NCBI GenBank assembly: GCA_030680745.1
Contig: JAUXUR010000034.1
Span: 1 to 49,750 of the forward strand
Direction: 5' to 3'
DNA: 49,750 bases
Source: Alphaproteobacteria bacterium
GTDB lineage: Bacteria; Pseudomonadota; Alphaproteobacteria; JAUXUR01
A model generated the notes under the pieces. The model was not told the DNA's origin. It worked only from the letters and a program-made list of their open reading frames with translations, and made no database searches. Numbering within the stretch: the first letter of the stretch is position 1; each line of letters begins with the position of its first letter. A program made the position numbers and the translations under genes. Positions 15,934 to 24,398 of the stretch are shown here, one piece after another.

Positions 15934-18759
15934 ATGTTAAAAAAAGTTTATTTCTTTATCGTTTTCTCGTGTCTTTTTTTTAAATCTGTTGATTGTTTTG
16001 CAACTATTTACGATGTTGATGATACAGACATCATTATCAATGATAGTGAAAATCCGTTTGCTGATACTCGATTTTGTGGTTTTGAAAAATTTAAAGAATG
16101 GTTCGGATTTAATGCTAAGAAAAAAAACAATATTGACACTGAAAACTTAAAGCATCTAAAAAATGCTGTATCATTGTATATGAAATACAAAACAAGCAAT
16201 GAAAAAGATTTACTTGATGAAGCGACTTGTCTTTTAAAAGATGGTGCGCAAAACGGATGTCCAAAATCAATGCAGTGGCTTGCCGATTTAAAAGTAGAGC
16301 AGGGTGATAATGCACCAGATGAAGAAAAAGAAAAATTTTATAATGATGCTTTTTCATGGTATATCATTTCTTTTTGGATGCAAATAATAAAAGAGGTTTA
16401 CATAAATCAAGAAATAACATTGCCTTTGCCAATTATTTCAAAATTAGAAACACTTATTAAAAAACATAAATTTTCTAAAAATCGTTTAAATCATTTTAAT
16501 GAAATTAAAACTAAAATGATTTGTTTTCCATCAACACTTTTTTCACATGAAAAAAAGAATTTTTATTCCAGACTTTCATTTATTTGTTATCACATTTGTT
16601 TGAATTATAAAAATAATAATTTTTTTGCTGATAAAAAATTATCCATATTTGTTTATAATTTTCTTGAATGGGTCTACACTGAAGGAGATCAGGGATTAAA
16701 AATTAAATGTGAGTCTTATTTTCAAGAGTTTGCGCTTATATTTAGAAAAAATAAATTTATTAATGAAAGCAATTATTTCTATCGGAATCCACCTTTAACT
16801 GAGGAAGAATCAGTTTGTAATTTAGCAAAAGCAATTATGAATAATCAAAGAAACATTGATCAGAATGGAAGAAGATTTAGAGAACAAGATAGAAATAAGA
16901 TTGGATCCAAACTATTGTGGAAAACTAATTCAGTAACATTAAAACAACATATTATACAATTGATAGATCAAAATGTAATTCGTACCGATGTGTATGGTAA
17001 AAATATAACAAACAAATATGAATTAATATTAAAATTATGCTTAGAAATAAAAACACCTTATGCTTTGGATAGAATCGGAATGTTAATATGTGACAATCAT
17101 ATTAATATGATTAATAAAAAAAACATTACTAAAAACGAAAAATTTAATCTTGCTGCAGATTATTTTAGAAAATCAAAAGATCCTAATGCCATGTTTAATC
17201 TAGGGACATTAATAGGAGAAAAAAATGTTGATAAAGATGAGAATAATCAATTTATTCCTATCGATCAACGATTTGAAGTTGCGGCAAAGTTATATCGAAA
17301 ATCAATTATTGGTCACCCTTTAGCTGATTCCGCGCCATTATGTAAACTTGCGACATTAATTCGCGAAAGAAAAATAAATACAGATCTGCAGAATAAATTA
17401 ATTCCAGAAGGTGAACATTACGAGGTTGCAGCAGATTTGTATAGACAATCAAAATATGAACCACTTTCTTTAAGTTATCTTGGCTGGCTGATTCATCAAG
17501 GTCTGATTAAAAAAGATTTGAATGGTATGGATATACCACAAGGTCAGGAATATGAAATTGCGGCAAATTTATATAAACAGTCAAAAAATGTGCCATTTTC
17601 TGTATTTAGATTTGGACATCTTATTTTTACAGGCTTGATTACAAAAGATATGGAAGGTATTGAAGTTCCTGAGGAACAAAAATATGAAGTTGCAGCACGT
17701 TATTTCAGACAATCAAACAGCGAGCCAGAGTCTGTCTATATTCTTGGACAGCTTATTGAAAATAAGATAATTAAAATGGATTTAGAGGGCCATGAAATAC
17801 CAGAAGGTAAACATTACGAAGTTGCTGCAAACTTATACAGAAAATATAAGAATGAGCTTAGCCTTTATTCGTTAGCAAATTTAATTTTTATAGGTAAGAT
17901 TTTAACTGATTTTAATAATAATCCGATTGTATCTGAGGCTGATAAAAATAAAATTATGATTGATTTGCTTTTAAAATCAGATACACCTGATGCGTATTAT
18001 TTGATTGCTTTAGTAAAACTTATACCATTAAAAGAAAAACAGATAGAAGTTAGAGAAGATGCTGTGGAAGTTATAAAAGAAGCTATGGACTATTTAATGA
18101 AAGCTTCCATGGGCGGCGTAGAAAATGCTACTTCTTGTTATGAAATATTGAAAAATACATTACCACATCCTATTTTAGACGATACAAATCAAAGTGATGA
18201 AATTGTTTTTAAAGAAAATAAGACCGTCGACGATACTGATAATAATGAGAAAAATAAGACTAATATTGAAAATCAACAATTAAATAATAAGAAATCTTCA
18301 CTAAAAACAACAACTGATACTTCTCTAGACGAACCATATGAAGAATTAAGTTTGTTACAACGAAAAGAACTGAAAGCACTTAAAAAAAAGCAAAGAGAAA
18401 AAAATAACAAAGATCAAAAGAACCTCTTTAGAAAATTTATAACGGATCAGATCTTACAACACGAAAAACGATTTTTGGTCTCACCATCAAAAAAAAATAT
18501 ATATTCATTTAACAACATGAAAATTAAATTTGATATAAGGGCACAAAACCAATGGGTACAGCTAAATGAATATGAACGTCATAAAGTGTCTGAACTTATT
18601 GCCGATATTAAAATAGGAGGAAATCTTGGAAGGGTTGAAAAATTAAAAGATTGTGAATTATTTTCTAGAAAAATTACAAAAAGTGATAGACTTGTATATC
18701 AGATAGAAAGTAATAATGATGTTACCATTTTGTCCTGTAAAGGGCATTATAATGATTGA
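15934..18759 (+). CDS. Secreted Sel1-repeat protein with C-terminal YoeB-like RNase toxin domain
   Basis: I prefer ATG 15934 (941 residues) because it starts a clean signal peptide (VYFFIVFSCLFF, cleavage near DCFA) with AGAAAG upstream; ATGs at 15892 and 15895 add 14 residues. An N-terminal helical part is followed, at about bases 17130-17930, by tandem units of about 43 residues with a YEVAA.LYRQS...P.S...LG.LI..G.I.KDL.G..IPEG pattern, a Sel1/TPR-like solenoid. A charged linker rich in K, N and D follows. The last 79 residues (18520-18756) match YoeB/Txe toxins: KIKFDIRAQ, FSRKIT, DRLVY and a terminal GHY. The YoeB catalytic trio is present as Glu (VEKLK), Arg (DRLVY) and His (GHY). No YefM-like antitoxin gene is next to it. 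An exported effector that cuts ribosome-bound mRNA is my inference. Confidence 0.75.
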   Translation: MLKKVYFFIVFSCLFFKSVDCFATIYDVDDTDIIINDSENPFADTRFCGFEKFKEWFGFNAKKKNNIDTENLKHLKNAVSLYMKYKTSNEKDLLDEATCLLKDGAQNGCPKSMQWLADLKVEQGDNAPDEEKEKFYNDAFSWYIISFWMQIIKEVYINQEITLPLPIISKLETLIKKHKFSKNRLNHFNEIKTKMICFPSTLFSHEKKNFYSRLSFICYHICLNYKNNNFFADKKLSIFVYNFLEWVYTEGDQGLKIKCESYFQEFALIFRKNKFINESNYFYRNPPLTEEESVCNLAKAIMNNQRNIDQNGRRFREQDRNKIGSKLLWKTNSVTLKQHIIQLIDQNVIRTDVYGKNITNKYELILKLCLEIKTPYALDRIGMLICDNHINMINKKNITKNEKFNLAADYFRKSKDPNAMFNLGTLIGEKNVDKDENNQFIPIDQRFEVAAKLYRKSIIGHPLADSAPLCKLATLIRERKINTDLQNKLIPEGEHYEVAADLYRQSKYEPLSLSYLGWLIHQGLIKKDLNGMDIPQGQEYEIAANLYKQSKNVPFSVFRFGHLIFTGLITKDMEGIEVPEEQKYEVAARYFRQSNSEPESVYILGQLIENKIIKMDLEGHEIPEGKHYEVAANLYRKYKNELSLYSLANLIFIGKILTDFNNNPIVSEADKNKIMIDLLLKSDTPDAYYLIALVKLIPLKEKQIEVREDAVEVIKEAMDYLMKASMGGVENATSCYEILKNTLPHPILDDTNQSDEIVFKENKTVDDTDNNEKNKTNIENQQLNNKKSSLKTTTDTSLDEPYEELSLLQRKELKALKKKQREKNNKDQKNLFRKFITDQILQHEKRFLVSPSKKNIYSFNNMKIKFDIRAQNQWVQLNEYERHKVSELIADIKIGGNLGRVEKLKDCELFSRKITKSDRLVYQIESNNDVTILSCKGHYND

Positions 18760-18765
18760 TCTGCC

Positions 18766-18852
18766 CTATTAACGTGAACTCGTAATTAACCTTATAGGAA
18801 CCTAGGGTTTCCCTCGGCGAATCCCTACCCATAAAAAAGAGTGGGGGATTCG
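18766..18852. terminator. Repeat-derived hairpin between convergent genes
   Basis: CGAATCCCTACCC (18818-18830) pairs with GTGGGGGATTCG (18841-18852) around an A-rich loop, between two convergent genes. The left part (TATTAACGTGAACTCG, 18769-18784) matches the outer flank of the palindromic element at 11303-11443, so this terminator seems to be part of that repeat family. Confidence 0.55.
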
Positions 18853-18867
18853 TAACGATAAAACTCT

Positions 18868-20055
18868 TTATTTTTTATCACCAATAAGTTGAACGTAACG
18901 GCCTTGATAAAGAGTGAATCCTAATTTTTGTCCTGTTTCAACGGATATGTAAGAATCACAATGATACAAAATAAAGCGTTCTGATCCTATCGAATTCACA
19001 TATTTTTTAACTATAGTTGCATTTTCGTTTTCGTTAAAATTTGTATTCCATATTAATTTTAAAAGATCAACATCTAGCATTTCTCGATTTATAAAGGGTA
19101 ATGATTTTAATGTTAGCCCACTCAAACAAAGTTTATACTGATGATCTTTAAGATATTGTCTAGCAGATAAAAAAGATCCAATGTCAGCATATACATCAGC
19201 AAGATCAACTTCGATAACTATTGTACCACGTGTAGAAGCTTTAATATTACGGTCAAAGCGCATAAATTGAGACGATAATATTGTTTCAACACTAAGATTT
19301 AAACAAAAAGCTGAATCAAAAATTTTTTGACCGCTTTGTTCTAAGCTTGAAAGAATACGTTTGTTTAATAATCTTGTGAGATACCTAAAAAGCCAAAAAT
19401 CTGACGTGAGATTTGTTTTAGGGATAACTTGTTTTTGAAAATCTGGTAATGAAACATAAAATTCCCGTAAAATTGTTTTTACAATTTTATTGTTCATGAT
19501 AACGCAAATTGGTTGTTGCCGTAAAAAAGTACTTAGATTAACGTTTTCAAGTGCAGTTTCAAGCTTTTCAAGCTTACCAGGTGTTAATGGTTCACGTGCT
19601 ATGTCTTCCTTAAATTTATTGCAATAAGCGCCAAGACCAATACGTTCCAAAATATTTTGTGCAAGAAAAAAAACATCATCGAAATCTACTAATAAATTAT
19701 AAATCTTATATATATCGACAGATGCAAGAGAAGACGTTTCTGAAGAATTTCCAAATATATCTTTAAGTTTAAGGGCAATTTTTTGAACGTCATCGAGTTC
19801 AGTTAAATGAAAAATATAAAAAAGATCGCCGCTTCGAAATTTAAATAATTTAGAATCCGTATGTTGTGTAAATTTTTCAAAAGTACGTAATCCCACTTGA
19901 TAGGATTGAGAATTAATAGGGTCTTTAATAAGTTTGGATAATCTTATATGAAGACCCCCAAATCCTTTGCATTCCTTGATTGATTGAAGATGATCAATAA
20001 ATTTTATTTCGTCATAACTTGCTTCATTCGGTGAAGTTTTAGCATTTGCAAACAT
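18868..20055 (-). CDS. Degenerate GGDEF-EAL-like protein
   Basis: 395 residues. Residues 30-115 resemble a GGDEF domain with the signature site changed to SGDLF (75-79, in KFRSGDLFYIF). Residues about 240-390 resemble an EAL domain: a Leu/Ser-rich strand CLNLSVETI, IVIEVDLADVY where a working enzyme has an E.TE motif, and a final GFTLYQGRYV, like the usual LG..QG..F. Metal and catalytic residues for cyclic-di-GMP synthesis or hydrolysis are not recognisable, so it is probably a binding or regulatory pseudo-enzyme. The fold call rests on pattern recognition only. The gene is nine bases downstream of the SNase-like gene and probably shares its transcript. Confidence 0.5.
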   Translation of the reverse strand: MFANAKTSPNEASYDEIKFIDHLQSIKECKGFGGLHIRLSKLIKDPINSQSYQVGLRTFEKFTQHTDSKLFKFRSGDLFYIFHLTELDDVQKIALKLKDIFGNSSETSSLASVDIYKIYNLLVDFDDVFFLAQNILERIGLGAYCNKFKEDIAREPLTPGKLEKLETALENVNLSTFLRQQPICVIMNNKIVKTILREFYVSLPDFQKQVIPKTNLTSDFWLFRYLTRLLNKRILSSLEQSGQKIFDSAFCLNLSVETILSSQFMRFDRNIKASTRGTIVIEVDLADVYADIGSFLSARQYLKDHQYKLCLSGLTLKSLPFINREMLDVDLLKLIWNTNFNENENATIVKKYVNSIGSERFILYHCDSYISVETGQKLGFTLYQGRYVQLIGDKK

Positions 20056-20064
20056 TTTTTTTAC

Positions 20065-20691
20065 TTAACTTTGATGTTTATGAGTACGTCTTTTCATGCC
20101 TTTTGATCCGAAGCCAGCTTTGCTATTTGCCCATAATCCGATTCTTCCTGCTTTTGCTTTGTCTTGAAGATCAATAAGTTCAGGATCATGTCCGAATTTT
20201 TTGGACATCCAGGCATGACCATTTTTGATCATCCAGGCATTTACATTAATGTCGTCTATAAAAGCTTTTACAACTTTTTTATTTGTAGAATCGCTGCTTA
20301 AAATTTGATAAGTAATATTTTTATTATCGATTAATTCTTTAATTGCCTTAAGAGATTCTGGTCCATGGGGTTTATCAAGGTAAGGTGTATTGATTTCAGC
20401 GAGTCTTAAGACGTGCTCTTTGCCAGCATCATCTTTAACGGAGAAGCTAACGCTATTATGTATGGTTGAAACTTTACCATGATGAAGTTTTACTTTTTTG
20501 ATATTATCTTTTTTTTCGGATTCAGTTGGTGCGGGTTGAGGAAGTGCCGTTGCTGCGTGTTGCTCTTTATTTTCCGGTTGTGTCAAAGGTTGTGTTTCAG
20601 CCGTTGAAGGAATCGGAGAATCTTCTGCAAAAACAATATGATGAGTAAGTAAAAATAAGAAAGTTGTTAATAATAAGGCAGTTAGGCGCAT
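20065..20691 (-). CDS. Secreted SNase (thermonuclease)-like protein, probably inactive
   Basis: 208 residues with a signal peptide (1-22, cleavage after FAE or VFA), a Pro/Glu/Gln-rich linker to about residue 65, then a staphylococcal-nuclease (OB) fold at about 70-195. Landmarks seen are VLRLAEINTP, the KPHGPES helix, NVNAWMIKNGHAWM and AGRIGLWAN. Of the catalytic residues, the Arg in LRL is kept, but the following Asp is Asn (INTP), the Glu position is Tyr, and the second Arg seems to be Lys (NKKVVKAF). That makes nuclease activity doubtful. A Lys/Arg/His-rich tail ends the protein. The degenerate GGDEF-EAL gene follows nine bases downstream. Confidence 0.75.
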   Translation of the reverse strand: MRLTALLLTTFLFLLTHHIVFAEDSPIPSTAETQPLTQPENKEQHAATALPQPAPTESEKKDNIKKVKLHHGKVSTIHNSVSFSVKDDAGKEHVLRLAEINTPYLDKPHGPESLKAIKELIDNKNITYQILSSDSTNKKVVKAFIDDINVNAWMIKNGHAWMSKKFGHDPELIDLQDKAKAGRIGLWANSKAGFGSKGMKRRTHKHQS

Positions 20692-20783
20692 TTGATTCCC
20701 CGTGTTTTTTTAATTTTGGCTAAATAGCGTTTCTTATTAGTATTCTACAAGGGGTTTCAAATTTTACAAGGTTAAATAACATG

Positions 20784-21641
20784 TTAGATAATATTAATTG
20801 ATGTTGGTTGAATCCAAAAATTAGGAAAAATTAATTTAAAATTTTCAGCAGCTTTTTTTGCATCTTCAATCGATGAATATAGTCCAAAACAAGTTGCGCC
20901 ACTGCCTGACATGCGTGCTAAATGGCAATTTGGATCAGATTGAAGTGCCTCTAGGATGCTTTTGACCTCAATGCATATAATTTGAGCGGCATGCGTTAAA
21001 TCGTTCTGCATAGGCTTTAGCGAGGTAATAAAGGATGCTAAGTTTTCAGTTTGGGGCAATTGACAGGGCTCTGAAAAAACGTCTTTGCGTGTTTTAAAAG
21101 CTTCAATTGTTGAAATTGATTTTAAAGGATTAATTAATAAGATAGGCATATTAAAAGACAGATGAAAAGGTTCAAGATGCTCACCAATACCTGACATAAG
21201 ACAAGGTTTTTGAAAAAAGCAAACAGGTATATCCGCCCCTAAATTTAAAAGAAATTCAGGCCAATTTTCAGGAAGTATTTTAATTTGCCAAAAATTGAGC
21301 AACATTTTAAGCAAAGTTGCAGCATCTGATGTGCCGCCGCCAATACCCGATGAAATAGGCAGGTTTTTTGTTAAGGTAATTTCAACATTTAGTTCTTTTT
21401 GAAAGAGTTTTGCTGCTTTTTGAGCGGCTATAATTATTGAATTTTGTTTTGGATAGGGCAAATCCTTGGCAAAAGGACCTTGTATGTTAAATATTAGGTG
21501 CATTGCAGGTTTAAGTTCAATCAAATCGCCAAATTCTGTAAAAACGACAAGACTTGATAATTCATGATAGCCATTTGGTCTTTTGTTTGTGATGTGCAAA
21601 GATAAATTAATTTTTGCAGGTGCCACGTATTTTAATAACAT
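20784..21641 (-). CDS. ispE: 4-diphosphocytidyl-2-C-methyl-D-erythritol kinase
   Basis: 285 residues, the usual IspE length. It opens with the family N-terminus APAKINLSLHI and carries the GHMP-kinase ATP motif PISSGIGGGTSDAA and the C-terminal MSGSGATCFGL. IspE phosphorylates CDP-ME in the non-mevalonate isoprenoid pathway, so the organism makes its own IPP/DMAPP (undecaprenyl carriers, ubiquinone). The gene stands alone on the minus strand; the 156-base gap upstream is shared with the promoter of the divergent secreted-protein gene. Confidence 0.95.
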   Translation of the reverse strand: MLLKYVAPAKINLSLHITNKRPNGYHELSSLVVFTEFGDLIELKPAMHLIFNIQGPFAKDLPYPKQNSIIIAAQKAAKLFQKELNVEITLTKNLPISSGIGGGTSDAATLLKMLLNFWQIKILPENWPEFLLNLGADIPVCFFQKPCLMSGIGEHLEPFHLSFNMPILLINPLKSISTIEAFKTRKDVFSEPCQLPQTENLASFITSLKPMQNDLTHAAQIICIEVKSILEALQSDPNCHLARMSGSGATCFGLYSSIEDAKKAAENFKLIFPNFWIQPTSINII

Positions 21642-21717
21642 TTAATGTTAACCTATTTGTTTTATATAAGTATTCATATCAGAAGATAAAAAAAACGTAA
21701 ATACTGTTTTTCTTTTC

Positions 21718-21746
21718 TTCACAAATAATTAAACAGAGTGTATAGT
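21718..21746 (+). promoter_or_regulatory. Sigma-70-type promoter of the secreted protein gene
   Basis: TTCACA (21718-21723) and TATAGT (21741-21746) are separated by exactly 17 bases. Transcription would begin near 21753, leaving a leader of about 45 bases before the GTG at 21798. This is sequence resemblance only. Confidence 0.55.
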
Positions 21747-21797
21747 CAGTAAGACTTCCCTTTATTGAATGTCTTAATTTAAATTATGGAGATATAA

Positions 21798-22505
21798 GTG
21801 TCTAATATCATGAAGAAAATTTCTTTTTTAAGTCTATCACTTGCGTTATCGAGCGCTTTATGTTCAGCAAAAACAAATTATGAAGAGCTTGTAACTTTTT
21901 ACAAAGATTCAGCAAACAATAATTTAATTAATGATAATATTCTCATTGCTGGTTGTGATCCTTCAATTGAGTATGATTTTTCTATTGCAGGCAATAATTT
22001 TTATTTTGATTACCCCTTTGGTTTTGCTGATAATATGGATGTAATCGAAGATGGTTTTGCTTCAATGAATTCAAAAATAGCAAGAATTTTTAGGAATGTG
22101 TCAAAAGGTGGTAATCTTAATGAATCATTAACTGAAAATCTTAAAAAAGAATTCAAAATTACTGCGCCTAAGATTCTTGAGCAGATTTCGCAGAATACGG
22201 CAAATATTGAGGCAATTCAATCTGTTTATAAAGATGCAAGGGACAATGCTGGTGAAATTATTTTGACAGCACAAGAAAATCCTGAACAACAAAAACAAAT
22301 AATTCTTGATGGAATTATGCAGGTATCTGAAAATTTAAATCAAAAATACAATATAAGCACTTTAGCAATTCTCAACAGAAGTAAAACTATAAGACGTTAT
22401 ATTGCACAAGAAGCTAAACGTAGTGAAGAAAAAGCACTTTATGCAAAGCAATATGCACAATTCAAAGAAGAGCATGCAGCAAAAATTGCTGCAGTTAGTC
22501 AGTAA
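21798..22505 (+). CDS. Secreted helical protein of unknown function
   Basis: 235 residues starting at GTG 21798; GGAG stands six bases before it, whereas the ATG at 21810 is too far from that box. The first 20-24 residues are a signal peptide (ISFLSLSLALSSALCSA). The mature part starts with a segment rich in aromatic and acidic residues (YDFSIAGNNFYFDYPFGF), then turns to long amphipathic helices ending in an Ala/Glu/Lys-rich stretch. I do not recognise a family. It has its own promoter-like sequence and a strong hairpin terminator, so it is a single-gene unit. It may be a periplasmic or exported small protein. Confidence 0.75.
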   Translation: MSNIMKKISFLSLSLALSSALCSAKTNYEELVTFYKDSANNNLINDNILIAGCDPSIEYDFSIAGNNFYFDYPFGFADNMDVIEDGFASMNSKIARIFRNVSKGGNLNESLTENLKKEFKITAPKILEQISQNTANIEAIQSVYKDARDNAGEIILTAQENPEQQKQIILDGIMQVSENLNQKYNISTLAILNRSKTIRRYIAQEAKRSEEKALYAKQYAQFKEEHAAKIAAVSQ

Positions 22506-22513
22506 ATATAAAA

Positions 22514-22536
22514 AAAGGGGCGTTGCGCGCCCCTTT
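22514..22536. terminator. Bidirectional intrinsic terminator
   Basis: AAAGGGGCG-TTGCG-CGCCCCTTT is a perfect 9 bp stem with a 5-base loop between two convergent genes. On the minus strand the stem is followed by TTTTTT, a classic tail for the L,D-transpeptidase gene; on the plus strand the tail is weak. Confidence 0.85.
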
Positions 22537-22543
22537 AAGTTAC

Positions 22544-24295
22544 TTAATTTGCCGTTAATTTCTTTTTATCCATGTCTAGTAAACGCATAATATTATTATC
22601 ATGTTCATACACATCATCATAAACATGCAATACTTTATTATGATCTACAAAGACAGTTGCATACATAATATGAACATCTATGGAGCTAGGCAAATTAACA
22701 ACGTTGGTGTTGCTGCCTTGCATTGCGGCTTTTACTTGGGTGAGATTCCATTTTTGACTATCAGAAAGAACGAAATTGGCAAGGACTTCAGGATCTTTAA
22801 CACGAATACAGCCAGAGCTTAAGGTTCTGACATCTTTATCAAAATTTTCACGGCTTGATGTATCATGTAGATATATATCGTAAGGATTGCTTATTGAGAA
22901 ACGAATTTTCCCAAGTGCATTATTCGATCCAGGCATTTGAACCAGTCTATAAGGAAAATTAGATGGCGATACATTTGCCCAATTAACTGAATGCGGATCA
23001 ATTTCACCACCTTTGGCAGAAGAAACGCGCATCCGATAGAAACTAAAGAAATTTTGAGGATCTTCTTGTATTTGAGGTAAAATATCGCGTGCTGCAATTC
23101 TAGGGGGCACTGACCAAGTAGGGTTAAATTTAACGCTTGTCATGGGCGCGCTAAAAATAGGTGTTTCACGGTGTTCATTGCCGACAATTACTCTTTTCTC
23201 AAAGGCTAATTGATCATTGTCATAAGCATAAAGCATAAAACCAGGGACATTTACCAATATATTTTTTTTGCTTGTGCTATGGGGTAACCAGCGCCATCTT
23301 TCCATATTAATTGCAATTTTTTTCAAAATATTCATTTGAGGACGATTAAAAGCTGCACGTGTAACTGGATTTAAAACACCATTAGCGCCTAATTGATGAC
23401 GTTTTTGAAATTTTTTTAATGCATCTCGCATCGTTTGATCAAAAATTGTAGGTGTCAAACTTGGTTCTTCAAGGTCACCTTTTGCCAACAGATGATCATG
23501 TAGAAGCTTGATTGCTGGATCATTTTTATTCAATGTAAGATTTGAAATTGCAGGAATAGGTGGCAATTGATCTACTGTATGATGTTCCTTTTTAATCAAT
23601 ATTTCACGTAATAATTTATAACCAGCATGCTTTGGCGGAAGTCCTGCCACAAAAGACGAAAAATCATTTGTTTTTAACCCTTCGGTTAAAATAAGACGTG
23701 CATCTGGTTCCGGTGCTGCTTTTGTTCTATCTTCGTTTGTTTTGCGTAATTCACGACGTCCATAACTTACATCAACAATATATTGCATAAAGGCTGATGT
23801 TAAACGAACATCTAATTGACTTTGTTCTTGAGGATTTTGTGAAGATATTTCAAGTGGCAAAAGATGAATCACATAATCTTGCGGAAAAAGGCCTTCATTT
23901 TGCGAATGATGCAATGCATCTAATGCAATTTTAGCCTTAGTATTCCATTGATTCTGCTCAATCCAAACAGGTTGGTATTGGTGTGCTGCATAAAATTCTG
24001 AAACAAAATTCGGATTAATATCCATAAAACTTGCGAAAGACTTATTTGAATCTGTTACGATTTCTCTTATGTGTGAAACACCTTCATTAACAAGTGAAGC
24101 GCTAACTTGTGCAGATTGAAATGCCGTTGCATTTTGAACTTCTGTTTTTTCAGGAGAAGAAGCTGCACCTATCTGAGTAGCGTTTTGGTCAATTTTGACA
24201 ATCTCATTTTGAGTTTCTGTATATCCAAAGGATGAAAGGCCCAAACATAGTGCAAAAGAAATTGTAAAAGATAGTAGAATTTTTTTGGTCGTCAT
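22544..24295 (-). CDS. L,D-transpeptidase, YcbB/LdtD-like
   Basis: 583 residues from ATG 24295, which has GGGAG eight bases upstream; the GTG at 24304 lies inside that box. It has a signal peptide (ILLSFTISFALCLGLSSFGY). A scaffold domain (AHQYQPVWIEQ...) and a peptidoglycan-binding part (FQKRHQLGANGVLNPVTRAAFN) precede the YkuD catalytic domain (about 340-520). The YkuD box runs YLHDTSSRENF to LSSGCIRV, with the nucleophile Cys at about residue 496. It should make 3-3 cross-links in peptidoglycan or attach envelope proteins. The length fits the large YcbB subgroup. Confidence 0.9.
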   Translation of the reverse strand: MTTKKILLSFTISFALCLGLSSFGYTETQNEIVKIDQNATQIGAASSPEKTEVQNATAFQSAQVSASLVNEGVSHIREIVTDSNKSFASFMDINPNFVSEFYAAHQYQPVWIEQNQWNTKAKIALDALHHSQNEGLFPQDYVIHLLPLEISSQNPQEQSQLDVRLTSAFMQYIVDVSYGRRELRKTNEDRTKAAPEPDARLILTEGLKTNDFSSFVAGLPPKHAGYKLLREILIKKEHHTVDQLPPIPAISNLTLNKNDPAIKLLHDHLLAKGDLEEPSLTPTIFDQTMRDALKKFQKRHQLGANGVLNPVTRAAFNRPQMNILKKIAINMERWRWLPHSTSKKNILVNVPGFMLYAYDNDQLAFEKRVIVGNEHRETPIFSAPMTSVKFNPTWSVPPRIAARDILPQIQEDPQNFFSFYRMRVSSAKGGEIDPHSVNWANVSPSNFPYRLVQMPGSNNALGKIRFSISNPYDIYLHDTSSRENFDKDVRTLSSGCIRVKDPEVLANFVLSDSQKWNLTQVKAAMQGSNTNVVNLPSSIDVHIMYATVFVDHNKVLHVYDDVYEHDNNIMRLLDMDKKKLTAN

Positions 24296-24398
24296 GAAAA
24301 ACACTCCCAGAATTTTCGAAGTAAGAAACTTGCATATCGTTAAATGCTATTCTAGCTGAGAGTGTCGCAATCGTAAAGGTCTTGTATTGAGCAGAGAA

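Noticed and set aside
15934..18759. Stand-alone yoeB toxin gene with its own start
   Set aside because: An ATG exists near the domain border (18518), but the frame is continuous from the signal peptide, no ribosome-binding site precedes that ATG and no antitoxin gene is next to it, so a fusion is the simpler reading.
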